Positions 36,301 through 48,300 of a stretch of 64,000 nucleotides of DNA are shown here, piece after piece (positions within the stretch are counted from its first letter, which is position 1; each line of letters opens with the position of its first letter). Source of the stretch: Podocnemis expansa (taxonomy: Eukaryota > Chordata > Testudines > Podocnemididae); the NCBI GenBank assembly GCA_007922195.1, contig ML682005.1, forward strand, positions 23,518,514 through 23,582,513, in the 5' to 3' direction. The notes under the pieces were generated by a model that was given only the letters and a program-made list of their open reading frames with translations, did not search any database and had not been told where the DNA came from. Position numbers and translations under genes: made by a program.

Positions 36301-39300
36301 GTCCTTTTTTCAATTTGGCCTGCTTTAAAAATTGTCCAGGACTGATATCCCAACCTGGGGTGCACATAAACCAGTAGTTCCCAACCTCATCTCTGCTGTG
36401 GTATACCTTGATGCCTTCAATTATTTTGAGGCACGCCACCAGACAGTCTCCAAATTAATCCATAAATATTCATGAGCAATCCAGAAATCATTGAGTAGTT
36501 TTTCAAAAACTTCCATGGCATACCTGCAGAGGCCTGACGGCACATCTGTGTACCATGGCACACTGGTTGGGAAACACTGACACAAAGAACAGAAGCAAGT
36601 TATTTTTAAAAAGTAAGGGAGGGTACTTCAATCACATGTAAACCTCACAGGATCTGTGTGGATTTCAAGAGCTGGACAGGATTTGGGTCACTTCCAATCT
36701 TGCCCCTGGTTCACTTCAGCATACAATGGAAGTTACTATGTACTGGAAACATGGATACCCTATGACTATGTTCTTAAAAACAAACCCAATTGTTCAGAAG
36801 GTGAAAACATTCTCACATTCAAGCCTTGATTCTTCAAAAGGCCCTCGTAATTGGACTTTCTGCACTGCACTTGCAGTTACTGCATACACAGCTGATGATT
36901 CACAGCACTCAGTGACTCTGCCTGATTATACTGACAAATCTAATGATTAGAAGCTTAAGTATTCGGATTTACAGGTTCAATAATTGTACCCAGAGTCATG
37001 CATTCACAAGTAGTAGTGGGAGCAAAACTGTACCTATACAATTGGAGGCTGTGTCTCATAAATAAAGACATTTTTGCCATCGTTTTTCACAGTTAACTTA
37101 GAACTCCAAAAGTATTCCTTTTTCTGAAATTTTTAAAAAAGCTTCATTCAAAAGATTAAAATTAAAACTTCCAAGGCAAAACATTACTACACAAAAACAT
37201 TTCCAGACACTAAAAGAATGAAGAAATATCTTCACTATACCTTTAACATCTGGATCATCAATATGAGGCTCCAGATTTTCTATCATTTCTTCCAGCTCCT
37301 TCCTTGTGGCTACAGGAATGTTTGAAGAAGCTGGTACAGTCACATCTTTTGTTTCTTTCTGAATTTCAGGGGCAGGTATTATCTGAGCAGTTTGCTGAAG
37401 CTCTAAATCAATATCTATTTTAGGAAGTGGAGTCCTCCAGAAATGGAAAGAGTTGTACAATTCCTGTTCTGAGAGGGAGTTTTCCTGGGATCTCAGCTCA
37501 GATTCCTGCAGCACTGCAATGTTACAGAAACTAGAACTTTTCTCATTCTCAGCTATTTCTCCAGAAGATTCTGAAGACAAAGTGCAACATAAGAACATCC
37601 GAGTCTGGTAATCAGGTTCAGGCAGAGATTTACTTGGCACGGGGTTATGATCTTCCACTGTGTTTTCAAATTTTACTGTAAAATCACTAATATCAGCATC
37701 CAAAAGAAGATTCTCTGTCCTGCCATGTACATCCTCTGTTGTGACATCTTCTGTATCCCTGATCTTTTCACTGCTGAATATCAAAGAAAATGGTCATTTT
37801 AAAAACAATCAATGCACTGGCAACCAATTTAGACATTTATGCAAGTTCATAGTCATGTTCTGATTTTGGTATTTATGGAATTAGTTTTACTTAACAGATA
37901 ATTGACCTAAGGGAGATATTCTAAATAACAACAACAGTTAAAGAGAGTTCCATTTGGGAATTTTCAGCAAAACTTCTGGTGCCTTCCCCTTTCTAAGATG
38001 TGTAACTAAATTAAAAGAAAAGTTAAAATCTCTTAAGCAGCAATATTTATATGCAAGAAGAAAAAAAAAAAAAAAAACAAAATCCAGATAATCCTTACCT
38101 ATTTTCCTCTGCAGAGCTATGCTCCTCTGTGTTCTTACTTTCTTCTTCTTTAAAAAAATGACCACTGCTGGATGGATTAGCAAAAGTTGATATAAAAGGC
38201 CCCAACGACTGAAAGGCAGCTTGGCGGACCTAGGGAAGAGGGTTACAGAAAAATAATTTAAATACAGTGTTGTATAAATACACCACCAGATGTTAGTAAT
38301 CAGAAGAACTGTTAAGGACACTGGGAAAAGCAACAGGAAGGGCCTACATCTGGAACAGGGCCAACAAGTTGGATATGGGAAAGGGCCAGACAAAAAGCCT
38401 TAAACAGGAAAAGACTGGGGTGAGATGTGAAAGGCAGCAGGCAAGCAAAGTAGTCAGTTCACATCTTCACACTGACTGGGAGCCAACATCCTTCCTCCTC
38501 CCACATTATTTCAATGTCTAAAGTGGATAAGTCTGAAAGCCAACCAACTGGAGGATCCAAGCGATTAGAAGGAGAAATGCTGGATTACTGGAAACATATT
38601 TTACATTGTCATGAATCTAAGCTGACACCATGAGAACCATAAGCTTGAATTCCTTTGCCTTTCCCACCTATTATAATCTTTTCTTTCTCTTGCTTCTCTT
38701 GTCTCCATACATTTACCCCTCTGGTGAGCCCCTCTCAACTTAATTTCTATTACTTCTTCCACTGTATCTGACTATGGCTCAGATGGCTTCACAGAGTCAA
38801 AAAGAGTTGATGCTCCTAAGCATTAAGGCTTCAAGTCTACTCATTAACAGCTATACTATGAATTTGAATGATAAAATTTCAAGCGCCCCCCCGTGAAACA
38901 GAAAAAAGAAAATCAAGAAGTTCAATTTAATTTTATCTCCAATTTTCTGATGGCCCAGGTGATAAGCACTGTAACACTGATTATAGCAGGGAAGCATGAA
39001 GGTCCACATACCTTGACTCAAGAGAAGAATCCTGTACATTTCACAGGAACAATGTAGGACAGCCCTCCTAGTCAGCCAATCACCGTTATACACAATTACT
39101 TAAAGTCATGCACATGAAAATTTCTCTCTTAAAAAAATAATGAGGTATCAAAGCAGCAGCTAACCTAAACATACATATTTGACAAATAAAACAGAACTCT
39201 TACCCATCGTGAAGGGTCACTGATCAAATTAATAAAAAGTGTTGACAGTTTTGTCCGCCGGATCTCCTGGGATGTTGCACAAGAAACTGCCATGAAGCAT

Positions 39301-42300
39301 TCAGCACAAGCCTTCCGAACTCCCCAGACATTATCAGAACAGAGCTGGAAAAACCTTGGCAGCTATATAAAACACAGCAGATAAATTTGAATGCAGGCTT
39401 TAATGGGAGTTACTCGTTCCCACGTATGCTCCTTTACCTCACCACTTTCCTTGTTAAGATTCTAGAAAAGAGCATGCTATTAGTAATAGCCTCCTAATTA
39501 AATCCCCTCAAATTACATCTGAAGGATGGACATGCAGTGTGTCCACTTGGATGCCGAATACTTTTTATGACAGCAGGCTTTCTCCTTCATTGTCTTTTTC
39601 CTATAATCAAAATAACTCTCAGTCCACAGACCTACAAAAAACATTTCAAAAGATAATCTCTACGTAATTCCTTTTGAAATGGGTAATATTAAAAGGACAC
39701 AATCACACTCGTGTCTGACAACTTTGTACTTACTAAGAGTTTTCTGACAATAATGTTACTATAACCATTGGAAAGAAATTACCACCTAAAAGCAAATGAT
39801 GAGCTTTTTCAGAAAATGGAGAATCTCTTTTTTCTAATTATATGAAACTCCCATTGCTAATGCTTGTATGTTGTGAACATCAGACCTGAAACCCGTCACT
39901 GCCTATCAACGGAACATAGCCCAGCCTGGCTCTCAGGACATATGCAATCTGGGCCAAAGGTCTCAAACTTGTGGCTCTTTGGCTGCCCCTTTGCGGCTCT
40001 GGGCTCCAGGCCACCCTCTAACACTGGGGAACCCTGCAGGTGGCCTTCTCCTGGCTCCAGAGTCCTCCGCTATTGGGCAACCCTGTGGCAGGCCTGCTCC
40101 TTCTTCCAGGCTCCCCCTTCTCCAGCAGGAGACTCTGTGCTGCAGCAGGCATCTTGGCCCAACTCCTCCATGAGAAGGTTACATCCCTTGTGACTCTCAA
40201 AACACTTGATTATTGAAGGAATTTTTTAAAAATTGCTCTTCCTATCTTTTGGGTTGCTGATCTGTGATTTAAGCAAAAACAAAAAACAAAAAAAAACCAA
40301 AACCAACCCCACATTTGGTGCAAGGGAAGGAGGGATTACTCACCTTGGACAGTAACACAAGTTCTTTGAGATGTGTTCCCCTCTGGGCGCTCCGCTTCAG
40401 CTGCATATGAACCCTATGTGCCTTTAATCGGAGATTTTCAAGTAGTAGTGGCCATTTAGTCTGTGCATACATTCCAGATATCCTCATGCCCTGTACTAAG
40501 CCACACTCAGTTCCTTGACTACCATGAAGTTCCGCAAGACAAACTCTGAAGCAGAAGGGAAGGAAGGTGGGTGGCGTGGCACATTAGGGGACACACATCT
40601 CAAACAACTCCAGTTATTGCACAGTGTGAGTAACTTCTTCGAGTAGTTTTATTGTGAGTACTCAACTTCAGGTGACTCTTGAGCAGTATCTCTTGAGGGA
40701 GAAAGGAGCTAAGGAGCTGGATCCACACTGAAGAAAGGCCTACAATCCCAAAAACAGCATTTGATCTACAGACACATATCAAGATAAAGTGCACTGATGC
40801 TCAGGTTGCCATTTTGCAAATTTCTGCAATTGGTATGTTTTTAGCATTGTTACGGAGTTAGCTTGGGACCCTGTAGAATAGGTCAATGGTTTTCAAACTT
40901 GTTTCCTCTGGACCCACTTAAAAAAACAAAACAAAACGAAACATTTATGCCCATGATGCAACAATTACATCTTTGAGCAAAATATTCCCATCTTTTGGTG
41001 GCAACAGCAGGGGGTACCACAAACCAGTGCCTGAGAGTCTGCGACCCAGTACTGGGTCCCGACCCTAAGTTTGAAAACCACTGGAATAGGCTGTTATTCT
41101 CAAAGGTGGCTGATCATTAGCAGTCTAGTAAACAAGAACACAACTGGAAATCCAGTTTGAAAATCTCTGGGTGGAGACTGTGGATCCTCTAGTTCCATCT
41201 GCAACTGAAAGACTGTCTGAGAGACTTTCTAAATGGTTTGGTCTATCCAAATAGAAGGCTAACGCTTTCGTAATGTCCAAGGTATTCAGGGTAGATTCTT
41301 CCTTAATTTGATGTGGTTTTTGGAGAAAAGGAAGATGAAGAACTTAGTTAATGTGGAAACTGAAGGATATTTTAGAATGTAGGCTGAATGGTAGCATATC
41401 CTTAAAGAACACAGTAAAGTGCAGGAAAAGAGTGGGATCAGCCTGCATTGCTCCTAATTGCCCATGTTTGTAAGTAGCAGTGATGGCTACTAAGATGTCA
41501 TTGTCATAGGTAAGATCAGCAGAGAACACAGCTAGAGCAGTGGTTCCCAACCAGTATGCCGGGGCACACTAGTGCACTGCGGGAACACCCAAAGTGTGCC
41601 GTCAGCATGCCCAAGAGCTGGAGTTAAAGTTCCCTCCCTGCTCAACCCAGCCACTTGAGCTGTACAGGGCTGGGAAAAGGCAGGGGTTAAAGTAAGGGGG
41701 AAGGCACTGGAACACAGTTCTGGGGCGCCCTATTTTCAGGCAGGCAGCATTCTGGCCCCCTAAAAATAGAGGAAGGCACTGGAACAGGGAGTTCCAGGGG
41801 TCCCCCTAAAAATAGAAGGAGCAGACCAAACGCATCCTTCAGGTGGCCCCACCTTAAAGCTGGCTTCACTTTAAGCTCAGACAGCAGAGAGCTAGGGGAG
41901 GCCAGGAGTTTGTGAATCTCCCCCTGCAGTGTACAGCAGTTTGTGTCAGGCAGCCTGCAAGCAGCCCAAGCAAGGGCTTTGGGGGAGAGGGCTGCTGGGG
42001 GTTGTGCGCGGCAGGTGTGTGTGTGTGTGTGTGTAGCAGAGGTGGGTGGGAGTGGATGTGTAGCAGAGGGTGCGAAGCTGGGGTTGTGGGGTGGCTGTTT
42101 AGATGGGGGGGGTGAGGTGGCTGTGTATGGGGGTGTGTTGCTGGGGGCTGGAGGCCTAGTTCTGGCCCCTGCAGTGGTGGGAGGGTCCATCACAGGCAGA
42201 AGGGGGCTGGTGAAGGGGACAATGGGACCCACTGGGGTGGGAGGGAGCAGCAGTGGGATGAAGATTTGCCCTGGGTGGCAGGGAGCCATTGCAGAGAAGG

Positions 42301-45300
42301 GGGAAGTGGGTGCTGCACCATGCTCCCCTGCCCTTCCCTCCCACTCCCCAGGTTACCCCTGCCCCCCACAAAGCCACTCCAGTTCTCCCTTCCCCTCTCC
42401 TCTCTTGCCACCCTTGTGCTGCTCCCCACATGGCTGCCCTTGTCCTCTTTTGCCACCCTGCCCTGCTCTCCTCCCCACACTCACTCCTGCCACTGCACAC
42501 GATTCCTGACCTCCCCTGTTTTGCCACCCCTGCTCCAGTACCCCTACTATCCCACACAGCAGCATTTCCAAAACAGTGTCATGGCTCATGAATATTCACA
42601 AGTTAATTTGTATATGCATGAGGTGTTTTAGTGGTGATGTACCTCGAAAAATTTGAAGGTATCAAGGTGTGCCACAGCAGAGAAAAGGTTGGGAACCACT
42701 GAGCTAGAGTCTCAAAGGGAAGTTTCATAAGACAATTAAGGATCAAATTTAAATTCCACATGGGCACAGACATCCTGATTTAGGGGGAAAGTTTATGCAA
42801 TCCCCTGATGAATCTTAATGTTGTGGGATGAACAAAGACTGAGAATCTCTGGGGACTAAAAAGTTGTAACAGCTGCCAAATGAATTCTTATAGAATTCAT
42901 TAGAAGGACCTGACTTATTTAAATCCAATCAGTTATCAAGAACAATGGAAAGGAGAAAATAAAGAGTTTCTGGATACACTGATGAAGTCTCTTCCATTTT
43001 TGAAGGCAAGTACTTCTACTACAGATCTCTCTGCCATTTAGTAGGCTCTGTTGTACCTGTCAAACAGAAAACCTCTAGCTCTGAGAACAACCTAGGAATC
43101 AAGCTTTGAGTCAGAGGATGGCCAGGTTGGGATGGAGAGTCCAGCCAGCATTCTGAGACACCAGATGGGAAGTGGTTGCACCTGGACACTAGGTGAAGCA
43201 AATCAGGTAGGTGTGCCTCAGCCAAGCTGGTGAAACTAGGATGATTTTGCTTTGTCTTGTTCAACATCTGCAGAATCAACAATGTCAGAAGAAGCATAGG
43301 GAAGACCTCAGTGCAAGGAATGAAAAAATGACCCTAAGAATTTCTTGTTCTCTCGAGAAGACTAGTGCCCCAGAGTACCCCTCCTGGGACATGAAGTCTC
43401 CAAAACAATCCATGCTAACAGGGACTGTGGCTCTTTTTGATGTAGGCTTTCTATGAGGAGATCCAAAACACCTCTTCTTAGAAGCTTTTTCAGTGTTGTC
43501 TGTGTTCTTATCCCGTGAAGACCTAAACACAAGTACGTAGATTGAAGGGGCACTATGCTCACTAAAAAGCTGATGTATGTGGGATACGTGAACCCAGATT
43601 CAAGACAGGTTTTAGGGAAAATAGCCAAAGTTTAATCTTGAGGGGTTTCTAGATCTGCTTTTAAAAGCAGAGCATATCTGCTCTTGTCTGGAATGCATGC
43701 GTCTCCTAGAAAGCATACATACTAGGAAAGTCCATTGATTGGGGTAAATTCCTGGCAAATACAGCAATACATAAAATCCCATATATCTGGTCAATGACGA
43801 CCCCTTCAGTCAAAATCCTCATGAAGAGGAGGAAGAAAAAGGTGGCATTAAAAAGAAAAAAACCCAAATTAATTAAAGAATTATGATTATCAAAAAAATA
43901 AGAGAACTAACTCAATGAAACCTAGAACTAAGCATTCAAGGCTAAGCTGGAGCAAAGCCAAAACAAGAAAACTATACACTCCATCTCAGGCCCTTGTGCG
44001 ATGGGAAGAAACTGTTGGCAGTTTACCTGTGCAGCTCTATATATGGGGAACAAGGTCATCTGGACCATGTACTTTGGCCAAAGGGACACCACTACCGAAA
44101 AATCTCTGATCAAAGGCACACATGTACCTGAAGTGGAGCACCCACCAGGACACTACTCAAAGTAGGAACACTTTTATGGATCATGGTTTTATAAAAATTC
44201 GTGACTCAATTTTCTTACTGTTTCAAATTTTGGAAGAAACCCCACCAGAAATGGATTAGTGGGCAAAATTCAGATGACTCAATCACAGCATGAAGCTCAA
44301 CCCATGATCATCACCGCCTGTGATACTGCAGCAAGATTGGCAGTGATTTCTATTAAGAGAGTACAATTTTCATCACAACCCTATTTTGAGTTGCTGAAGC
44401 ACTCTCTTTTTGGGTTGAAATTTTTCCAGAATTTCTGGCCAAAAAGTGTTTTTTGTTTTAAATAAAATTTTCAGCTCAAGTCATTTAGCTGTTTTTGAAG
44501 TACAGGAAGAGTGAGAAACAAACATTCCTTCCAGAATGAAAAGGGATACCTGAACTTTTTTTTCTTTCTATTCTGTTTTTTAATTTTTTTAAACAACTCA
44601 GAAGCTGAAATGATTGGGAACCAATAGCTGAATTTTACCACAGAAAACATAAGAGGACAGCATAAATTACCAAGGAGCTAAGAAGAGCTCCTCCACTCTT
44701 TGTAAAGGTGCTCAAATGCAGTCCCACTCTGCAGTTCCTCTGTTCATTCCTGTGAGCCTCTTAGACGAGACTGTTTCAGATTATGAGATGCACACATTAT
44801 TTAAATACATTATGGACTGTTAAAAAGGCGGCAGTGATCAGCTATTCTTCATGTCTACTAAAGATAGATAAAGAAGTGATGAGCTTAATCTATAGCAGCG
44901 GAGATTTAGATTGGGTATTATGAACCTAAGAATGGCCATACTGGGCCAGGTTAACGGTCCATCCAGCCCAGTATCCTGTCTTCTGACTATGGCCACTGCC
45001 AGGGTCTTCAAAAGGAATGACTAGAATGGGTAATCATCAGTTGATCCATCTTATTAGCCATTCCCAGCCTCCAGCAAACTGCAATCCCTAACTATCCTGG
45101 CTAACAGCCATTGATGGACCACGAAATTATTTATTTCTCTTCTGAACCTTGTTGTAGTCTTGACCTTCACAGATCTGACTTGTGCTGTATTAATAAATAC
45201 TTCCTTTTGTTTGTTTCAGATCAACTGCCTATTAATTCCATTTGGTGATCCTTTGTTTTAATGAGATGGACTAAACACTTCATTTTTCACTTTTTCCATG

Positions 45301-48300
45301 CCAGTTATGATTTTACATTTCCCTATGATATTCCACCTAGTTGTCTCTTTTCCAAAATGCAAAGACCATATCTTATTAATCTTTCCTCAGACAGAAACTT
45401 TTCCATACCCCTAATCATTGTAGTTGCTATTTTTTGCACATTTTTCCAATTTCAATACATCTTTTTTGATATGGGTTGACCAGATCTGCATGCAATATTC
45501 AAGATGTGGGCACGCCATGGATTTATAAAGAGGCAATATATTTTCTCTCTTATTCTCTATCCTCTTCCTAATGTTCTGTTAGCTTTTTTGATTGCCACTG
45601 CATGTAAAGTGGATGTTTTCAGATAACTATTTACAATGACTTCAAGAGCTCTTTCTTGAGTGCTAACAGCTGATTTAGATTCCATCATTTTATAAGTACA
45701 ACTGGGACTATTTTTTTTTTCCAATGGGTATTACTTTGTTTTTATTAACACTGAATTTCATCTGTTGTTTTGTTGCCCAATCACTCAGTTCTGTGAGATT
45801 CCTTTGCAACTCTTTGTAGTTAGCTTTGTATTCTTAAGTAATGCATCATCTGCAGATTCTGATGACTTCTCGAACTTTCTTTAGGCTCTACATTTCTATA
45901 ACTCTATTGCCAATTTTTTGTCAAGCTGGAAGAATTATCAATCCTGCAACATAAGTTCTTTTCTTGCCCCAGTATCTTCTTTGTCTTTATGTTTATTTTA
46001 AAAACAAACAAAAGAAAAACTAACTAAAAACTATTTTCCATGTATATTCAAGCTGAAGTTTGGTTCAGCATAGAAGTGTTTTAATGTTACATTTGTATGA
46101 CAGTTCAGGTGCACATGCAAACAACTTGGTCATTTCTCAACTTCTGAGTTCTTTTGGTAGCTTTTTGTAAGGAAGGTATTAAGTTGAGGTGTGAGGAGAA
46201 TATATGCTCACAGAATCATAATTCAGCAACCAAACTTTTGTACAAAAAACTTACCAGCATTTCTTCAGTAGCTTGCTGTCCAACCACGCTGCAGATATCT
46301 CCAAAATTGGCTGCACATACCTACCAACAAAAATTAGAGATAAGCAAATTACATTAATTCATAATTGACTTACAATCACTACAATATTTCATCATCTGGA
46401 AATAAATTGTAATAGCCAGTCCAACCACAATTTCAATATACTTACTAGGGTAAAATCAATTGGAAATCAAGTAAAAAAGTTGAAAAAAAAAATAAGTCAA
46501 ACTTTAGGTACTATACCTTACATCTACCAATTTTTGTGCTTCCAAAATCACAATTTGCTATTTTTTAAAAGTGTTTGCCCTCCCATTTCTCCATATCAAA
46601 GAATCCTACAAAGAGCAAGCACACTAACTGGATACAAAGGGAAAAGTGAAAGTGCTATCAAATACACACAGTAAAACTGAAAAAACAGAGAAAAATATTT
46701 TTCTCCTTTTGTATCTGGTACTCTTTGGTACAATTAAACCAAATTACATAGATGCAGGGTATGAATTCCATGGAAGTATTAATTTATTTTAATGCCATGA
46801 TATAAAGTTAGAGCTAGTCCATTGGTGGTTCTAAGCAGGAATCTTTTCCCATCCTCTCACCCCCCCTCATCCTAAAACAGGCAAGTTCTTATAACAAAAA
46901 GTGAATGGGGGTCCGAAGCAATAGCTAAGATGGCTTACGCATAGTACTGGCTCTGCTCTGATATTCCCTTCGTACCCTGTGTGGTGCTGACTGGATTAAG
47001 GGGACGACATATGGTATAATTTGACAACAATATGTCAAAAAAAGGAGGTAACTCACCTTGTGCAGTCACCCAGGCTTTTCCAGATGTATCTGCCTGTGAC
47101 TCCTTCACTTCAGGTGTCGGCGTACTCCGTTACCATTGATCAGAGATTCCTGCAGCACTATCTGTGCAGGCTGTACATACACAGACAGTATCTCGCAATG
47201 CTGTAAGCTCACCAGTTGTCGCCCATGTGGCCCGACCCCCTCAGTTCCTTCTCTACTGTGGAGTGCTACTATTTCTGAAGTACATGGGGTGGGGGAAGGA
47301 TAGTGGAGCAGCCACAGGGAGACACATCTCACAGAATATGGGTTACTGCATAAAGTTAGTAACTTTTTCTTCTTCCAGTCCTGTCCCTGTGGGTGCTCCA
47401 CTTCAGGTGACTGGAGAGTGCTGGCCAAATATAGGTTGGGGGGGACTTCAGAGTGGATCCAGTGACTGTTGTCAACACTGTGGCTCCAAGTCTAGTGCCC
47501 ATTTCAGCCATATCTGTAATAGCAAATGTTCTATAAAGGTGCGCTCAGAAGTCCATGTAGCAGCCTGCATATTTCACATGCAGGGACATTGCAAAGGAAG
47601 GCTATGGAAGCAGGGTTTAAAGCAAGCTGCAATGCCCTGGAATGGTGTTCCGGGGCCCCCTATTTTTAGGGGAGCAGCGTTCTGGGCCCCACCCATAAAC
47701 AGAAGAACGCACCAGAGCCCAGTGTTCTGGTGCGTTCCCCCAGGGCTGGAGTGAACCCGGCCACCCCTCCCTCCTTCCCTGGAGCATGTGGCGGCCCCAC
47801 CCCTTCCTGCTGGGCCCAGGCAGCACATGCAGCCCAGACCCCGTCTTGGGCCCGTGTCTCTTCTCGCTGGCTAGCACCACATTCCCCCCCCCGACGCGGC
47901 CCGGCTTCTCAGCCACCTTGGTGATGCAGATAAGGGGGCACGGGGGGATAGTTTGGGGACTCTTGGGCAGCCAGCGGCTCAGTGTGGGGTGGTGGGTGAG
48001 AATAAGAGGTTGGGCTAGTGAGGTGTGGAGGGAGTTAGGGGGCTGAAGGGGGTGAAGTGAAGACTGGGGAGCTTGGGGGAGGAGTTGGGAGGGCTGGAAT
48101 TGGGACATGGGGGCAGGGAGGTTAGGGAATGGAGAGTGGGGCTGAGGAAGACATGGGGAAAGAGGGGTCTGATGGTGGGTAGGTGGTTTGGGGATAGCCA
48201 CTAGAGGAATCCTGATGGAGCTGAGTGACTTTAGGTTGAGTAAGTAGGTGGTGTGGATGGCGTCGTTCCCAGTACCATCTTGCAGCTCAGTGCCAATGCA

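Larger units (their letters stand above)
40336..44170 (-). mobile_element. DIRS no. 3, internally deleted derivative in a PPP4R1 intron
   Basis: Bounded by the DIRS end module (left, TTACTCACCTTGGACAGTAA) and its inverse (right, 44103-44165, CCTGAAGTGGAGCACCCACC). The gag N-terminal part is readable on the minus strand at about 43285-43800 (SSRDKNTDNTEKASKKRCFG, then SMDCFGDFM). RT, RNase H and recombinase are absent. It is interrupted by hAT-type elements at 40884-41083 and 41538-42701, leaving about 2.5 kb of DIRS sequence. It lies in the sense orientation of PPP4R1. Confidence 0.7.

Noticed and set aside
39955..40210. Possible hAT MITE starting CAAAGGTCTCAAACTTG
   Set aside because: No matching inverted right end or 8-bp duplication could be found.
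41687..42631. Several overlapping Pro/Ser/Gly-rich open frames of 80-200 codons on both strands
   Set aside because: They lie inside the GC-rich centre of the hAT-type element 41538-42701. Open frames in all phases reflect base composition and scarcity of stops, not coding.
47574..48201. Long open frames of about 190 codons in both directions
   Set aside because: Same cause: GC-rich block inserted in DIRS no. 4, low-complexity residues, no domain recognised.
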